This document shows, piece after piece, positions 9,675 through 21,653 of a stretch of DNA of 64,000 bases. The stretch lies in contig CATNEN010000025.1 in the NCBI GenBank assembly GCA_950097015.1, forward strand, positions 992,001-1,056,000, written 5' to 3'. The translations under genes and the position numbers were made by a program. The notes beneath the pieces are model-generated. The model did not search any database, was not told where the DNA came from, and saw only the letters and a program-made list of their open reading frames with translations. Position 1 is the first letter of the stretch, and every line of letters begins with the position of its first letter. The stretch is from Macrostomum hystrix. Its lineage: Eukaryota; Platyhelminthes; Macrostomidae.

Positions 9675-12600
9675 TCACTTAAGCCGCTGGGTTAGGTTTG
9701 CCAAAGCCAATCCGAAGGCTTGCACTGGCGAGAAGGGCGCCTGAAAGTCTAGAGAGAATCTGGAGTCAGATGTTTTGCCAAACTGCAGCACCTGCTGGCC
9801 GTCCAGTTCGAGTTGGAAATTCTTTGCCGATTGAAGACTGACACGCCCGTGAAAGTCCAGTTGATAGACGTGATTGGCTTCGTTCCAATTCGGCTCTTTG
9901 TTAGTCATGACAAAGACTCGCGGTCCAGGCGGCGAAGCGGCGGCGGCCGACATCGTGGAAGCCGCCTGACCAGACGAGTCGCCAATTCGACGCTGGCGAA
10001 GTCGGCGAGTCGCTCCAGATGCTGGACGCTGAGACGAAGCCGGCACAGCGGAGGCCGAGGCAACTACGGATGACGCAACCGCAGCAGCGGCCGCAGCCGC
10101 CGATGCCGCCGTAGCAGCCGACGAGACTGAAGGTGTACTCGGAGCCGATTGTCGAACAACCGGTTGGTTGGCCTTGTTGATGACCGCCGATGACGCGCCA
10201 ACGACAACGGCGCTACTAATAGTAGTAGGATCCTCTTCGTCCTCGGAGTCGATGTGTCGCAAATCGGACAGGCTACTGGCGCCGCCGGAGCCGACGCCGC
10301 CGCGAGGCGTTAACGGTGGCGAATTGTCGCTAAACACCCGACCATGTCGGCGCGGATTGACTGGCGGCTGCTGATGCTGATGCAGTCGAGAATGCTGATG
10401 ATGCGAACCGTTAGAGTCGCTGGAGTGATTCGCCAACGATGATGGAAATACAGAGCCAGCCGTGGTGGCAGGGCCGGTAGGGTGCACAGACGAGGGGCCG
10501 AGCTCCACCAATCGGAGGGTGAGTCGCCGCGGCTCCATATGCAGGAAAGAGGTTCGATAGTCGACAGATCCGGCATCCTTGGGCAGGCAGGCCCGGAGGC
10601 CGACAAAGCTGAATCTGGTGCCCCACAGGTTGGCGGAGACCCGCAGCAGACCAGGACTAAGTTGTCGTTGCGGCTGCTGCGACGGCGGCGTCTGTGCTGC
10701 CGCCGAGGCGATTGTCGGATTCGTTGCGGCCTGCAGTCGACGACGCCGACGTCTGGCAGATTTAGGCGAGGCACAGCCAATATCAACCGGGCCCTCTTCT
10801 TCTTCATCGTTATTATCTTCGCCGATAATCGCGCCCTCCTGTCGATGACCAGTTGGCATTGAAGGAAAGTCGAAGGAGGTCACGGTGTCGCCCTGTTGCT
10901 GCTCGCACTCGCAGTCAATATCTGGCAGGTCGTCATCAGCGAATTCTGGATCCAGGATGAGAAAATCGGGTCGCAATTTGCCGCATCGTCGAGCTACAAG
11001 TAGGCGGACCAGGCCGCCAAGATACTCGAGCTGGAGCAGGTAGCGCAGGCCGATCTCATCCTGGGCGCGGCCGCATCTGCTCAGAGTACAGTGGAGTCTA
11101 GTTGGCGCGGGCCTGGAGCAGAACTCGCGAAGGCCGTCGGGTAGGCCAGTGGGCCCGACGCCCAACGGTGGCAGTACGCCGCGCAGGGTGTGCAGCCAGG
11201 CGAAGTCCACCAGACGGCGCAACGCCGCGGGAGCACAGACGGTGGCCAACGCGCGCGGACAGGCTCTGGCGCACAGTTCGGTCAACGGGACCACCTGACT
11301 GCTGGCCCGCAAGGTGTACAAGCGCCTGCCAGCGGACACAAACAGCCTCCTATCCGAGTGAGCCCAGGCCAGGCCGAATTGTTGCGGATAGGGCGGCCTA
11401 AACGTGGCTGTGAAGCCGGGCACTCGGCAATGGTTCTCAGCCAGCTGGTTCCCGCGCTTATCGAAGACTAGGACCTTCAGCTGGGCGACGGGATCGTAGA
11501 TTGTCCAGCCGGCTACAGCGAGCCATTGGCCGTTGGCGCTCCATTGCACCCGGACACCCATTAGGCAGGTTATGATGCACACTTCCGGTTGGTCAGACTC
11601 GGACATTGGCCCGTTGTCATATATTTTAACCCGGCCATCGGCTAGTACAACGGCAAGTACGTGGCCGCGACAGTCGGCGTGCCGATCCTCTTCGGCTACA
11701 ACAGGGGGCCGGGAGTTGTGATGCCCGGCCACGGCGGCCGTTGCGGCGGCTGTAGCCGCAGCGGCTCTTGCGGCCGCATTGGCTGGGCCGCCGCCTAGGA
11801 GTTCGCGTCGAAATTTCGGACAATTCCATTCTAGGCCGGTGATGGCCACGTTGTTGGCGATGCGATGAAGCATCGGATGCTGGCCGGCGCTGTTGTAGGC
11901 CATGAGTTCGCCAGCCGCGGTGCCAACGAATACTGGCCAACGCGAGGAAAAGGGGTCACATATTTTGATCAGATCTTAAACCCAGGGTATAGAGGGTATG
12001 TGGCAGAGCGGTCTACCGCGTTTGCCTCTCGCACTAAGGTACCTGAGCTCGATACACGGCGAGGCCACATCGTGCAATTTACGCCCAAAAGAGCCAACCT
12101 CCAAGGAATAGTGAAAGTGTGCACTGCCTGAGGATGAGAAAGTCTGAGCAGATGTACACACCTGTGTTCTGCGTATGCCTGCGTACAGTATTTGTGTGCG
12201 TGTGTGCTCAGGAGTCAGCGAAATAGGCAAAATTGCCTCCTCGCTGGCTGCGGGTCTAGTGTCACCAAATGATGTGTCATTGCCTGAAGCCCTCCTGCAA
12301 TTGTTATCAATATTTAACCCCAGTCTATGAATCCCCTAGCTCACCTGAACAATCTCCAGGTGACCAGCAGATAGCGGTGATCCTAGGAGGGTTCGGATCG
12401 GCGTCTCCCAGCTCAACTAGAAATGACCAGAGCTGATGATCAGAGAAATTGCCGCAGAGCAGTAGGCCGTCTAGCGAGCCCATGAGAAAATTACTGCCAG
12501 ATCTGGACCAGCGAAAGCACACGCTGGCGCTGGGCCTATCGTTAATGAGCTCCAGGCTCCACCGCTGGCCATCCTCAGAGTTTAGCCAGACGTGCATAAC

Positions 12601-13518
12601 GCCAGCCGAGCAGCCTGTAACAAGCCGGCGTTGCACTTCATTCCATTCCACAATGCAGATGCCGGAGCCGGCGCCGGGTGCTGGCTCGCGGCCGTAGTCG
12701 TACAGATTGAAGTTAAGCCGCTCGCTGGCTTCACAATCTGGCAGAGACTGCTTCAAAGTGAGTTGGATTGGTTTGGGATATTAGAGAGAATGGTTGAGAA
12801 CAATACTGGCACTGCCATCGATGGCATAGATTATTATAAATCCCATCGATAGAAAACTTAATCAACGATAATCTTCAAATACAATTGATACGCGAGAAAT
12901 CCCATTGATACGCGAGAAGTCCCATTGATACGCGAGAAATCCCAGTGATTCACGAGAAATCCCAGTGATACGCGAGAAATCCCATTGATACGCGAGAAAT
13001 CCCATTGATTCGCGAGAAATCCTATTGATTCGCGAGAAATCCTAATGATTCGCGAGAAATCCCAGTGATTCTCAAGAAATCCGACTATTTCACAAGAAAT
13101 CCAATTCCACTAATTGGTTAGATCTTCCACTAATTCGCTAGAATTTCCACTAATTAGCTAGATCTTCCACTCATTGCCTAGAATTTCCACTAATTAGCTA
13201 AGAATGGCACTTATAGGCTAGAATTTTCACAAATTTGCTATATAGTATATAAATTACACTAATTGGCTAGATGTTCCAATTATTGGCTAGAAGTTCCCCT
13301 TATAGGCTAGAATTTCTACTTATTGGCTAGAATTCCCACCAATTGGCACTTACACTTTCAGCGGCACAGGTTTTAGTTATGCTAACAACACCATTGGCAT
13401 TGCCGCATGCTAGCCAGCCATCATCTGGCCTATCAGGATCCCAGTGAGGCATCCAAGACAGGTCAAGAATGTCCGAATCACTCTGGTGTAGGCGGGCTGT
13501 CTCCTCTAAGAGATGCAT
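9675..13518 (-). CDS. TULP4: Tubby-like protein 4 (WD40 + tubby)
   Basis: Three exons on the minus strand: 13518-13354, 12750-12345 and 11932-9675. They give about 942 residues, and all junctions are GT-AG and in phase. The N-terminal two thirds match the TULP4 WD40 region: SDILDLSW, GWLACGNANGVVS, RWSLELINDRP, YLEYLGGLV, KLRPDFLILDP. Next comes a tubby-type segment, NLWGTRFSFVGL. A long low-complexity linker rich in Ser/Ala/Gln precedes the end of the tubby domain: EPNWNEANHVYQLDFHGRVS, SAKNFQLELDG, ending in ALANLTQRLK. In vertebrates TULP4 is described as a candidate substrate receptor for a Cullin-RING ligase and interacts with phosphoinositides through its tubby domain; this is family knowledge. 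The protein is shorter than human TULP4 because its linker is shorter. The start at MHLLEE is the first ATG before SDSDILDLSW. A 5' UTR exon is possible. Confidence 0.93.
11996..12275 (+). mobile_element. SINE family A, full-length copy in TULP4 intron 2 (antisense)
   Basis: Starts with a tRNA-like head, A box tggcagagcgg at about 12001 and B-box-like gagctcgatac at about 12045. It continues with a body (agccaacctccaagga, cactgcctgaggatgaga) and the family tail ggagtcagcgaaa ... gctgcgggtctagtgtc. It fills most of the 412-bp intron 11933-12344 and lies opposite to the host transcript. Confidence 0.8.
12870..13090. repeat. 20-bp array in TULP4 intron 1
   Basis: About eleven units of cccattgatacgcgagaaat, with gattcgc and cagtgat variants. 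It adjoins a second 20-bp array. Confidence 0.9.
13098..13345. repeat. second 20-bp array in TULP4 intron 1
   Basis: About twelve diverged units of tccactaattggctagaatt. It runs to within about 10 bp of the exon 1 donor at 13353, so the repeat occupies the very 5' end of the intron in transcript orientation. Confidence 0.8.
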
Positions 13519-15690
13519 TCTCTTATTGGCCTACTAGCTAGAAGAGTAGCTATACCAGCAGTAGGATGAATAATGATTAGTATTTTAGATTAAAATTATA
13601 TTAAAAGCAGCAGCTAGTTGTCCCAGTCAGGACAGCCAAGCAAGGCCAATTGCCAAGTAGGCTTGGCTGCACTGCTGAAATGCAAATTTATTTTACAATG
13701 AGTTTTTGTCAGGTTAGTTTAGCCAAATCATTTAATATCAAACAATACAGCATGACAAAACAACATAAATATGGCTTTGCAATAGCCCTTATGATATTTC
13801 TCTCTTGTGTATTATACTATCTAGTCTCATTTCCTAAGTTTTTATAGGCTATGATTCCTTAGATTCTCATTTTGATGGTAGAAAAGTAGTTTGCTATTTT
13901 GCTAACCCCTGATACATTTGTTTCTGTTTACCATGTATTCAAAGCCCTACTTGGTGTCTGTAATATAACTATCATATGATATAAAATTGCTTAAAGTTTA
14001 AACAAAAAACTTAAGAAACAACTTAGGCAAAACATTCATTAAAAAATAAACTCTTGTAAAACAAATTTGTAGTCTTGGAGAAAAATTGTTAAGCTTTTTA
14101 AAAACTAAAGTTAAAAACTAAACTAAAGTAGGCTAGCTAATCTGGGATTTTGGTAAGACATTCTTTCATTTCTTTGTAACATTGTTACATTATAGACTAA
14201 CTCATTAATAATTGACCTAGGCCTAAAAGGTGTACAATCTAGAGGCAATAAACATTTAGACCTATGTAGCTATGTAGGACAATAAAAACTTTTCAGACAT
14301 TTCTGAATTCTCTGAGTCATTATTAAAAAGTCAAATAAGCATTGGTATTGCACTATTGGTGCAACTAGCTTATAATATGTGTCATGCAATGCATATAGGA
14401 TAGGCCTATCAGATTTTAAAATGCCTATTACAATTTGCTAGGTCATGTTGCCAATATATAGAGCAGGCCTAATTCATTTCAGACTTTTGTAATTAATATT
14501 GTCCAAAATTGTCCATAGGGCTTTTAAGGCCAAAATGGTAAGGACCTAAGCTAAGTGACTTTTCACTGAAAATTTAGCTATATGGCCTAGGCCTAGCCTA
14601 CCTTAAGTCATAATATAGTTAGGCCTAGCCAAGGCTGTTAAGCTAGTTATAGTGAATGATACGGTACTACTATGCCTACAGTACTGACATACTGTAGACA
14701 GTACTGGGCTCTATTAGGGTAAGCTAAGCTAGGATAATGTTTTTTCCGTTATTTATTTTTTTAGAAAAATTACTGGCAATAAAAAATGTTAAAAGTAATT
14801 TTAATACTAAAGTTCAGTTATTAGAAGCGTAGAAACTGAGTGCAGTTCAGCTCATTCTCTATAAATAGAATATATTCTATATTATTTAGAATTCAGTCCG
14901 TGCTCCGTGCTCTCCGTGTAACTAAAAACCTAAAAAACCTCCGGGCCTGATATCACGCATATAAAAATATAACAGAAATAAATAATTCGTAATTGTTTTT
15001 TTGAGAGTTTCGGCTCTGGCACATTTGATTTAGCATTACTAAAGTTTTATTTAAATATTTCTTTGTTTAAAAGGAGTGGTTGCTTACCACTTTTATCGTG
15101 CCCATTATTTAAATATATTCTTTCCTACAAGGAACCAAATGCGTTGACATTAGCTTTTGCATTTCTGTACTAGAGATTTCACATTATATCTGAACATATG
15201 AAAGCAGTGTGTAGTAATTAAAGTTAAAATTTTTTAATGTTTCTTTGTTAGGACATCATCACCGACAAGCCAAAGCCATGATCAAATCTTGAGTTAGGCA
15301 GAAATTAGGTTTATTTTAATTAAGTGCATCTACTGTTTCCTTAAATATTCACCAAACATTTGTGCTACAACGATGTCACATAATTTTATTAAATTAAGAG
15401 TCTAATAACTTTTCTTCTTACAATTGTTGGAACTGTTTTTATATTGATACTATGGTGACCATTAAAAAGTTTTGTGTGGACAAAAAATAATGCATGTTTT
15501 TTATAATATCATGAAAACAATTAGAAGCAGAATATTATTATAAATGTGTTTTTCATAAAGGTGACCTGTAGCTCTTTTTCTTCAAAAATATATATAATTT
15601 TAGGCATAGGTTTTTTTAATTCGAAACTTGAATTCCCGAACTTAAATTCAGAAGTCGAATTTACCTATCAAAATATTATTTTTTTTCAGT
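13519..15690. other. AT-rich intergenic region between divergent TULP4-like and SNAP-like units
   Basis: 2.2 kb of single-copy AT-rich DNA, probably holding the TULP4 promoter on its left. I find no TATA box that can be assigned with confidence, no exon and no array. Confidence 0.5.
15679..15690 (+). promoter_or_regulatory. 3' splice acceptor before the SNAP-like ATG
   Basis: ttttttttcag followed by tga and a short leader to ATG at 15717. With no coding exon recognised upstream, it could end a 5' UTR intron or be a spliced-leader trans-splice site. Which one is inference. Confidence 0.45.
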
Positions 15691-15716
15691 GAAAAAAAAC
15701 AGCAAGACGGATTGAA

Positions 15717-16936
15717 ATGTTTCTTTTGCAATATGTTAACAAAGCAGTCGTGCAAAAATTTAATACTAGTAGTTCGCCAACAAAATTAACGGACGAAGCG
15801 AATAAGCTGAAACAGGACAAGCTGTGGAGGGAAGCCGGTAATAAGTTCATAGATGCGGCGATTAAGTACTCAGAGGATGCTCACTCTGAGTAAAATATAG
15901 CGGACTGTTTGAGCAGTGCCGCCACCTGCTATTCTCTATCGCAAAGCTACCGCCTCGCCATCACTAGCCTGCAGGCAGCGGCTGAGCTCTATGCTCAATT
16001 TGGCCAGTTCAATCTCTCGGCTAGCCTGCATGAGAAAATAGCTGAGCTGGCTGTCAGTCTGCATGACCTGCAGCCATCTGCAAAAGACTGGCGGACTGTT
16101 GAAACCGACTCTAAAATATTGGGTCAAGCTAGCGAAATTGAACGCCTGTTGAAATCAGTCCGATCAGGAGGTTCAGACGCAGCTAAGAATCAAAGTTGGT
16201 GGGACAATTTTCTGAAAAAAGGATCTAAAAATCCTCGTAAAGAACCAACAGAATGAATCGAAATTGGACTAGTTGTGTCAGAAACCGATGTCGACACTCG
16301 AGTCGCCGACACTCGAGTCGCTATGCACAATCCAAAAGTTGTTCAAGATGGCCTGGCTGAACAACAACCACAGTGGCTGGAGATGCCGGATGCTTTGCAA
16401 GCCAAGCAGCCATCGAAAAGTGACGATCAAGAATTTGTCGAGACTCGATTCAGTTGGCGATGCGTCACCTGGAAACGGCGACATCCTACTTCGAGTCGGA
16501 GCAGTGTCCGGCCAGCGCTGCCGCGTGCCGCGACAAGCGAGCTCGTCTCATGGCTGACCGCGGAGGCGCGCACGCCGAAGCGACCAAGGAGCTCCGGGAG
16601 CTTGCCATGCGGGCCGATCAGGACCAGGTCCCCAGTAGCTGCGTCGTCGACTACGCCTTCAGAGCCTGCCTGTGCGGCCTCGCTGCGGAGGCCCCGGCTG
16701 AGCCGGACGATGAACTGCTGCGGCTGCTGGGAGAGTCAGACGAGGGCCAGCTCGTCCGCGCACTCACCGACGCTGTCAGGAACAACGCCGACGTCGGCGA
16801 ATTCGACGCGACTTTGAATGACTTTAAAAGGTTCAACAACGTCGAGGGCTGGAGTGACAGGCGGCTGGATGAGATTCGAGGGAAAATGTCAAATTCGAAG
16901 GAGTCTGCTTTGGTTCAGACGATTTGTTTCGCCTAA
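15717..16936 (+). pseudogene. alpha-SNAP-like copy, broken by a stop and a frame change
   Basis: From ATG 15717 the frame matches the alpha-SNAP TPR region: DKLWREAGNKFIDAAIKY, then an in-frame TAA at 15891-15893. The same frame then resumes as NIADCLSSAATCYSL, AITSLQAAAELYAQFGQF, SLHEKIAELA. This frame ends at 16256 after a segment (EIERLLK, WWDNFLKKG) that weakly recalls the SNAP N-terminus rather than its middle. A second frame, about 16430-16936, resumes SNAP homology with HLETATSYFESEQCPASAAA and a C-terminal part, RNNADVGEFDATL, to the stop. alpha-SNAP recruits NSF to SNARE complexes. The stop, the frame change and the out-of-order segment suggest a rearranged pseudogene or retrocopy. 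An annotation with small introns around 16180-16430 cannot be excluded. Confidence 0.65.
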
Positions 16937-17569
16937 GTGCACTGACAAATTTGTCTCGGCTTAGCAGTAGGACTGGCAAGCCATTTTGCCGCCAGGGGGA
17001 TCCTCCCCCTGAAGTTTTTTGGCAGCGCCCGAATGCTAACAGCGTTGGGTGGTGCCTGATTGGTTGACAGACTAGGCGAGGATGTCCTGTGCACGGTTGA
17101 ACTGCGCCTAATATTTAGACTTCATTTGTGAAATTTGAGCATCAGGGTCTCCATAGTGGCCTAGTTCCATCTGTTATGGCCCTTGAAGGTCCAGCAGCCC
17201 GTCTAGGACTCTAGAAAAAGGTATGCACCCCCACCAATAGTAGTTCTGCTGTTAATGTTTTATTTCCGGAAATTTTGACTCTAAATACGAGTACATACAT
17301 ATACACGAGAGTTCTCATATAAGATGTATTATGTGTATCCCATGAGTCTATTACTAGACGCGTTCTTCGTATTCAAGAAGCAATACAATTTTCAACGGAC
17401 CTTTTTGAGTAGATAATTAGATTTTCTTTTTGACAACTTTACGAAGAATCAACAAACTAAAACCAAACAGGAATCGAAGTCAAGTAGAACGGACCATAAA
17501 ATTGAATCATGAACCGAAGATTGAACCAAAAGCTTCCAAGCTAGAATTTTAGCCATCAAGGAATGAATC
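16937..17569. other. unique sequence
   Basis: No gene or array. Contains a G/C-rich stretch around 16990-17090 and then AT-rich DNA leading into the satellite. Confidence 0.5.
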
Positions 17570-20500
17570 ATAGTCATTTTCGAAGCAAGAATCTAAATAA
17601 TAATCTAAGCATGAATCGAAGCTAGAAGCGTAGCAAGAATCGAGGCTAGAATCGAAGCTAGAAGCGTAGCAAGAATAGAGGCTGTGATTCAAGCAAGAAT
17701 CGCAGCAAGAATCGAAGCTAGAAGCGTAGCAAGAATCGCAGTAAGAATCAAAGCTAGAAGCGTAGCAAGAATCGCAGCAAGAATCGAAGCTAGAAGCGTT
17801 GCAAGAATCGAGGCTAGAGTCGAAGCTAGAAGCGTAGCAAGAATAGAGGCTGCGATTCAAGCAAGAATCGCAGTAAGAATCGAAGCTAGAAGCGTTGCAA
17901 GAATCGAGGCTAGAGTCGAAGCTAGAAGCGTAGCAAGAATAGAGGCTGCGATTCAAGCAAGAATCGAAGCAAGTATCTAAGCTAGAAGCGTAGCAAGAAT
18001 CGCAGCAAGAATCGAAGCTAGAAGCGTAGCAAGAATCGAAGCTAGAAGCGTAGCAAGAATCGAAGCTAGAAGCGTAGCAAGAATCGAAGCTAGAAGCGTT
18101 GCAAGAATCGAAGCTAGAAGCGTAGCAAGAATCGAAGCTAGAAGCGACGCTAGAATCGAAGCCAGAAGCGTTGCAAGAATCGAAGCAAGAATCGCAGTAA
18201 GAATCGAAGCTAGAAGCGTAGCAAGAATAGAGGCTGCGATTCAAGCAAGAATCGAAGCAAGTATCTAAGCTAGAAGCGTAGCAAGAATCGTAGCAAGAAT
18301 CGAAGCTAGAAGCGTAGTAAGAATCGAAGCTAGAAGCGTAGCAAGAATCGAAGCTAGAAGCGTCGCTAGAATCGAAGCTAGAAGCGTAGCAAGAATCGAA
18401 GCTAGAAGCGTAGCAAGAATCGAAGCTAGAAGCGTAGTAAGAATCGAAGCTAGAAGCGTAGCAAGAATCGTTAGCAAGAAGCGTAGCAAGAATCGAAGCA
18501 AGAAGCGTCGCTAGAATCGAAGCTAGAAGCGTAGCAAGAATCGAAGCTAGAAGCGTTGCAAGAATCGAAGCTAGAAGCGTAGCAAGAATCGAAGCTAGAA
18601 GCGTCGCTAGAATCGTTAGCAAGAAGCGTAGCAAGAATCGAAGCAAGAAGCGTAGCAAGAATCGAAGCTAGAAGCGTAGCAAGAATCGAAGCTAGAAGCG
18701 TAGCAAGAATCGAAGCTAGAAGCGTAGCAAGAATCGAAGCTAGAAGCCTAGCAAGAGTCGAAGCTAGAAGCGTAGCAAGAATCGAAGCTAGAAGCGTAGC
18801 AAGAATCGAAGCTAGAAGCGTAGTAAGAATCGAAGCTAGAAGCGTAGCAAGAATCGAAGCTAGAAGCGTTGCAAGAATCGAAGCTAGAAGCGTAGCAAGA
18901 ATCGAAGCTAGAAGCGTCGCTAGAATCGTTAGCAAGAAGCGTAGCAAGAATCGAAGCAAGAAGCGTAGCAAGAATAGAAGCTAGAAGCGTAGCAAGAATA
19001 GAGGCTGCGATTCAAGCAAGAATCGCAGTAAGAATCGAAGCTAGAAGCGTTGCAAGAATCGAGGCTAGAATCGAAGCTAGAAGCGTAGCAAGAATAGAGG
19101 CTGCGATTCAAGCAAGAATCGAAGCAAGTATCTAAGCTAGAAGCGTAGCAAGAATCGCAGCAAGAATCGAAGCTAGAAGCGTTGCAAGAATCGAAGCTAG
19201 AAGCGTAGCAAGAATCGAAGCTAGAAGCGTAGCAAGAATCGAAGCTAGAAGCGTTGCAAGAATCGAAGCTAGAAGCGTAGCAAGAATCGTAGCAAGAATC
19301 GAAGCTAGAAGCGTAGCAAGAATCGAAGCTAGAAGCGTCGCTAGAATCGAAGCTAGAAGCGTAGCAAGAATCGAAGCTAGAAGCGTCGCTAGAATCGTTA
19401 GTAAGAAGCGTAGCAAGAATCGAAGCAAGAAGCGTAGCAAGAATCGAAGCTAGAAGCGTAGCAAGAATAGAGGCTGCGATTCAAGCAAGAATCGCAGTAA
19501 GAATCGAAGCTAGAAGCGTTGCAAGAATCGAAGCTAGAAGCGTAGCAAGAATAGAGGCTGCGATTCAAGCAAGAATCGAAGCAAGAATCGAAGCTAGAAG
19601 CGTAGCAAGAATCGCAGTAAGAATCAAAGCTAGAAGCGTAGCAAGAATCGAAGCTAGAAGCGTAGCAAGAATCGAAGCTAGAAGCGTAGCAAGAATCGAA
19701 GCTAGAAGCGTTGCAAGAATCGAAGCTAGAAGCGTAGCAAGAATCGCAGCAAGAATCGAAGCTAGAAGCGTTGCAAGAATCGAAGCTAGAAGCGTAGCAA
19801 GAATCGAAGCTAGAAGCGTAGCAAGAATCGAAGCTAGAAGCGTTGCAAGAATCGAAGCTAGAAGCGTAGTAAGAATCGAAGCTAGAAGCGTCGCTAGAAT
19901 CGAAGCCAGAAGCGTAGCAAGAATCGAAGCAAGAATCGCAGTAAGAATCGAAGCTAGAAGCGTAGCAAGAATCGTAGCAAGAATCGAAGCTAGAAGCGTA
20001 GTAAGAATCGAAGCTAGAAGCGTAGCAAGAATCGAAGCTAGAAGCGTCGCTAGAATCGAAGCTAGAAGCGTAGCAAGAATAGAAGCTAGAAGCGTAGCAA
20101 GAATCGTTAGCAAGAAGCGTAGTAAGAATCGAAGCTAGAAGCGTAGCAAGAATCGTTAGCAAGAAGCGTAGCAAGAATCGAAGCTAGAAGCGTAGTAAGA
20201 ATCGTTAGCAAGAAGCGTAGCAAGAATCGAAGCAAGAAGCGTTGCAAGAATCGAAGCTAGAAGCGTAGCAAGAATCGAAGCTAGAAGCGTAGCAAGAATC
20301 GTTAGCAAGAAGCGTAGCAAGAATCGAAGCAAGAAGCGTAGCAAGAATCGAAGCTAGAAGCGTAGCAAGAATCGAAGCTAGAAGCGTAGCAAGAATCGAA
20401 GCTAGAAGCGTAGCAAGAATCGAAGCAAGAAGCGTAGCAAGAGTCGAAGCTAGAAGCGTAGCAAGAATCGAAGCTAGAAGCGTAGCAAGAATCGAAGCTA

Positions 20501-20697
20501 GAAGCGTAGTAAGAATCGAAGCTAGAAGCCTAGCAAGAATCGAAGCTAGAAGCGTAGCAAGAATCGAAGCTAGAAGCGTAGCAAGAATCGAAGCTAGAAG
20601 CGTAGTAAGAATCGAAGCTAGAAGCGTAGCAAGAATCAAATCTAGAAGTGTAGCTAGAATCGAAGCTAGAAGCGCAGCAAGAATCGAAGACAGTAAA
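17570..20697. repeat. 3.1-kb 24-bp satellite
   Basis: About 130 units of two related 12-mers, aagaatcgaagc and tagaagcgtagc. Variants swap gtagc/gttgc/gtcgc, and a recurrent longer module carries gaggctgcgattcaag. Because 24 is a multiple of three and the unit lacks stops, all three minus-strand frames have long open stretches (LLASILAT-type and CYASSFDS-type peptides). These are by-products of periodicity. Confidence 0.97.
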
Positions 20698-21653
20698 AGG
20701 TACACGTCTACTACTTATAGTAGATCTCTTTTACGTTTTGTCTTATCAATAAAAAGTTCTAATATCCGTAAAAAATCTCGCAATCGTTAAAAACCAACTA
20801 CTAGGACTTGGCTTCAAGACTTCTAGAAAGTGAATAGTGATTCTGGTCTGGTCCTGAGTGTGGCCGTTAGCTTGTTTAGACCATAAAACTACTATCTCAC
20901 AGTATTTATTCCGGATGAGGAGAAAGCTAATGCTCTAACTAGCAATCCATGATGTTAACAAAAGCAATTTTTCCTGATAACAATCAGAAAATTCCAGCAT
21001 CAGCTAGAAACTGTATTCCACTCTCTCACCTGTTGCTTGAGCACTGAATCTGTATCTGTTCGTACATTTGGCACGGCTATTCTCAGAGTGTGGGGCTGTC
21101 CCATCTTGATTCTGTTGGCATTTAAAAAAAGAAAGCAGCGTTTTCTGTCTCCGTACATTGGCAGACTCTACAGCAACTCATTATGCACATGACTCTGCAG
21201 TTATAGCTTTGAAGCATAACTATTTATTCTACAGCTTGCCTCTCATCTCTATACCGCTACCCTCCTAACCGGGTTGCTTGGCAACGCTGAAGCTTGAAAC
21301 GGTTTTTCTACCCTCCCCCTTCTCTCTCTTCGTCTTCTTCTCTATCTGTGCCATGAAGTTTAAGCTAAGGGGTAGAGAGAGAGAGAGAGAGAGAGAGAGC
21401 AAGTGCATTCAAAAACAGGCAATTCCCTTGGCTCTTTATCTTAATGGAACAGCCGCTACAACGGACCGAATTGGCTGCCAAATGGTTAGCTGGCCATGCC
21501 GAGAGGGAGTACCTGCCAGTAGTTTTTTTTAATTAAGTTCCCGCTGCGTTGATAAATCATAAACGAGTAATAAGACTGCTGCTCAGGTTTGGGCCGATAC
21601 TGAGCACACCAGCTCAAAGCTAGCAACAGGCACTCGTTGCGATTGCGGCGAGA
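20698..21653. other. unique region upstream of the TTLL4-like gene
   Basis: Single-copy DNA with a GA run at 21374-21399. It probably contains the promoter and 5' UTR of the gene that starts at 21654. No clear core promoter is identified. Confidence 0.45.
21374..21399. repeat. (GA)n microsatellite
   Basis: Thirteen consecutive GA dinucleotides, about 255 bp before the TTLL4-like start. GA runs can act as promoter elements in animals, but here that is only a possibility. Confidence 0.9.

Noticed and set aside
10310-11400. Several plus-strand and minus-strand Arg-rich frames inside the TULP4-like exon
   Set aside because: Shadows of the GC-rich tubby/WD40 coding frame.
17549-20705. Long minus-strand open frames of LLASILAT or CYASSFDS repeats
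   Set aside because: All arise from one stop-free 24-bp unit read in several frames, with no start context, splice sites or non-repetitive part.
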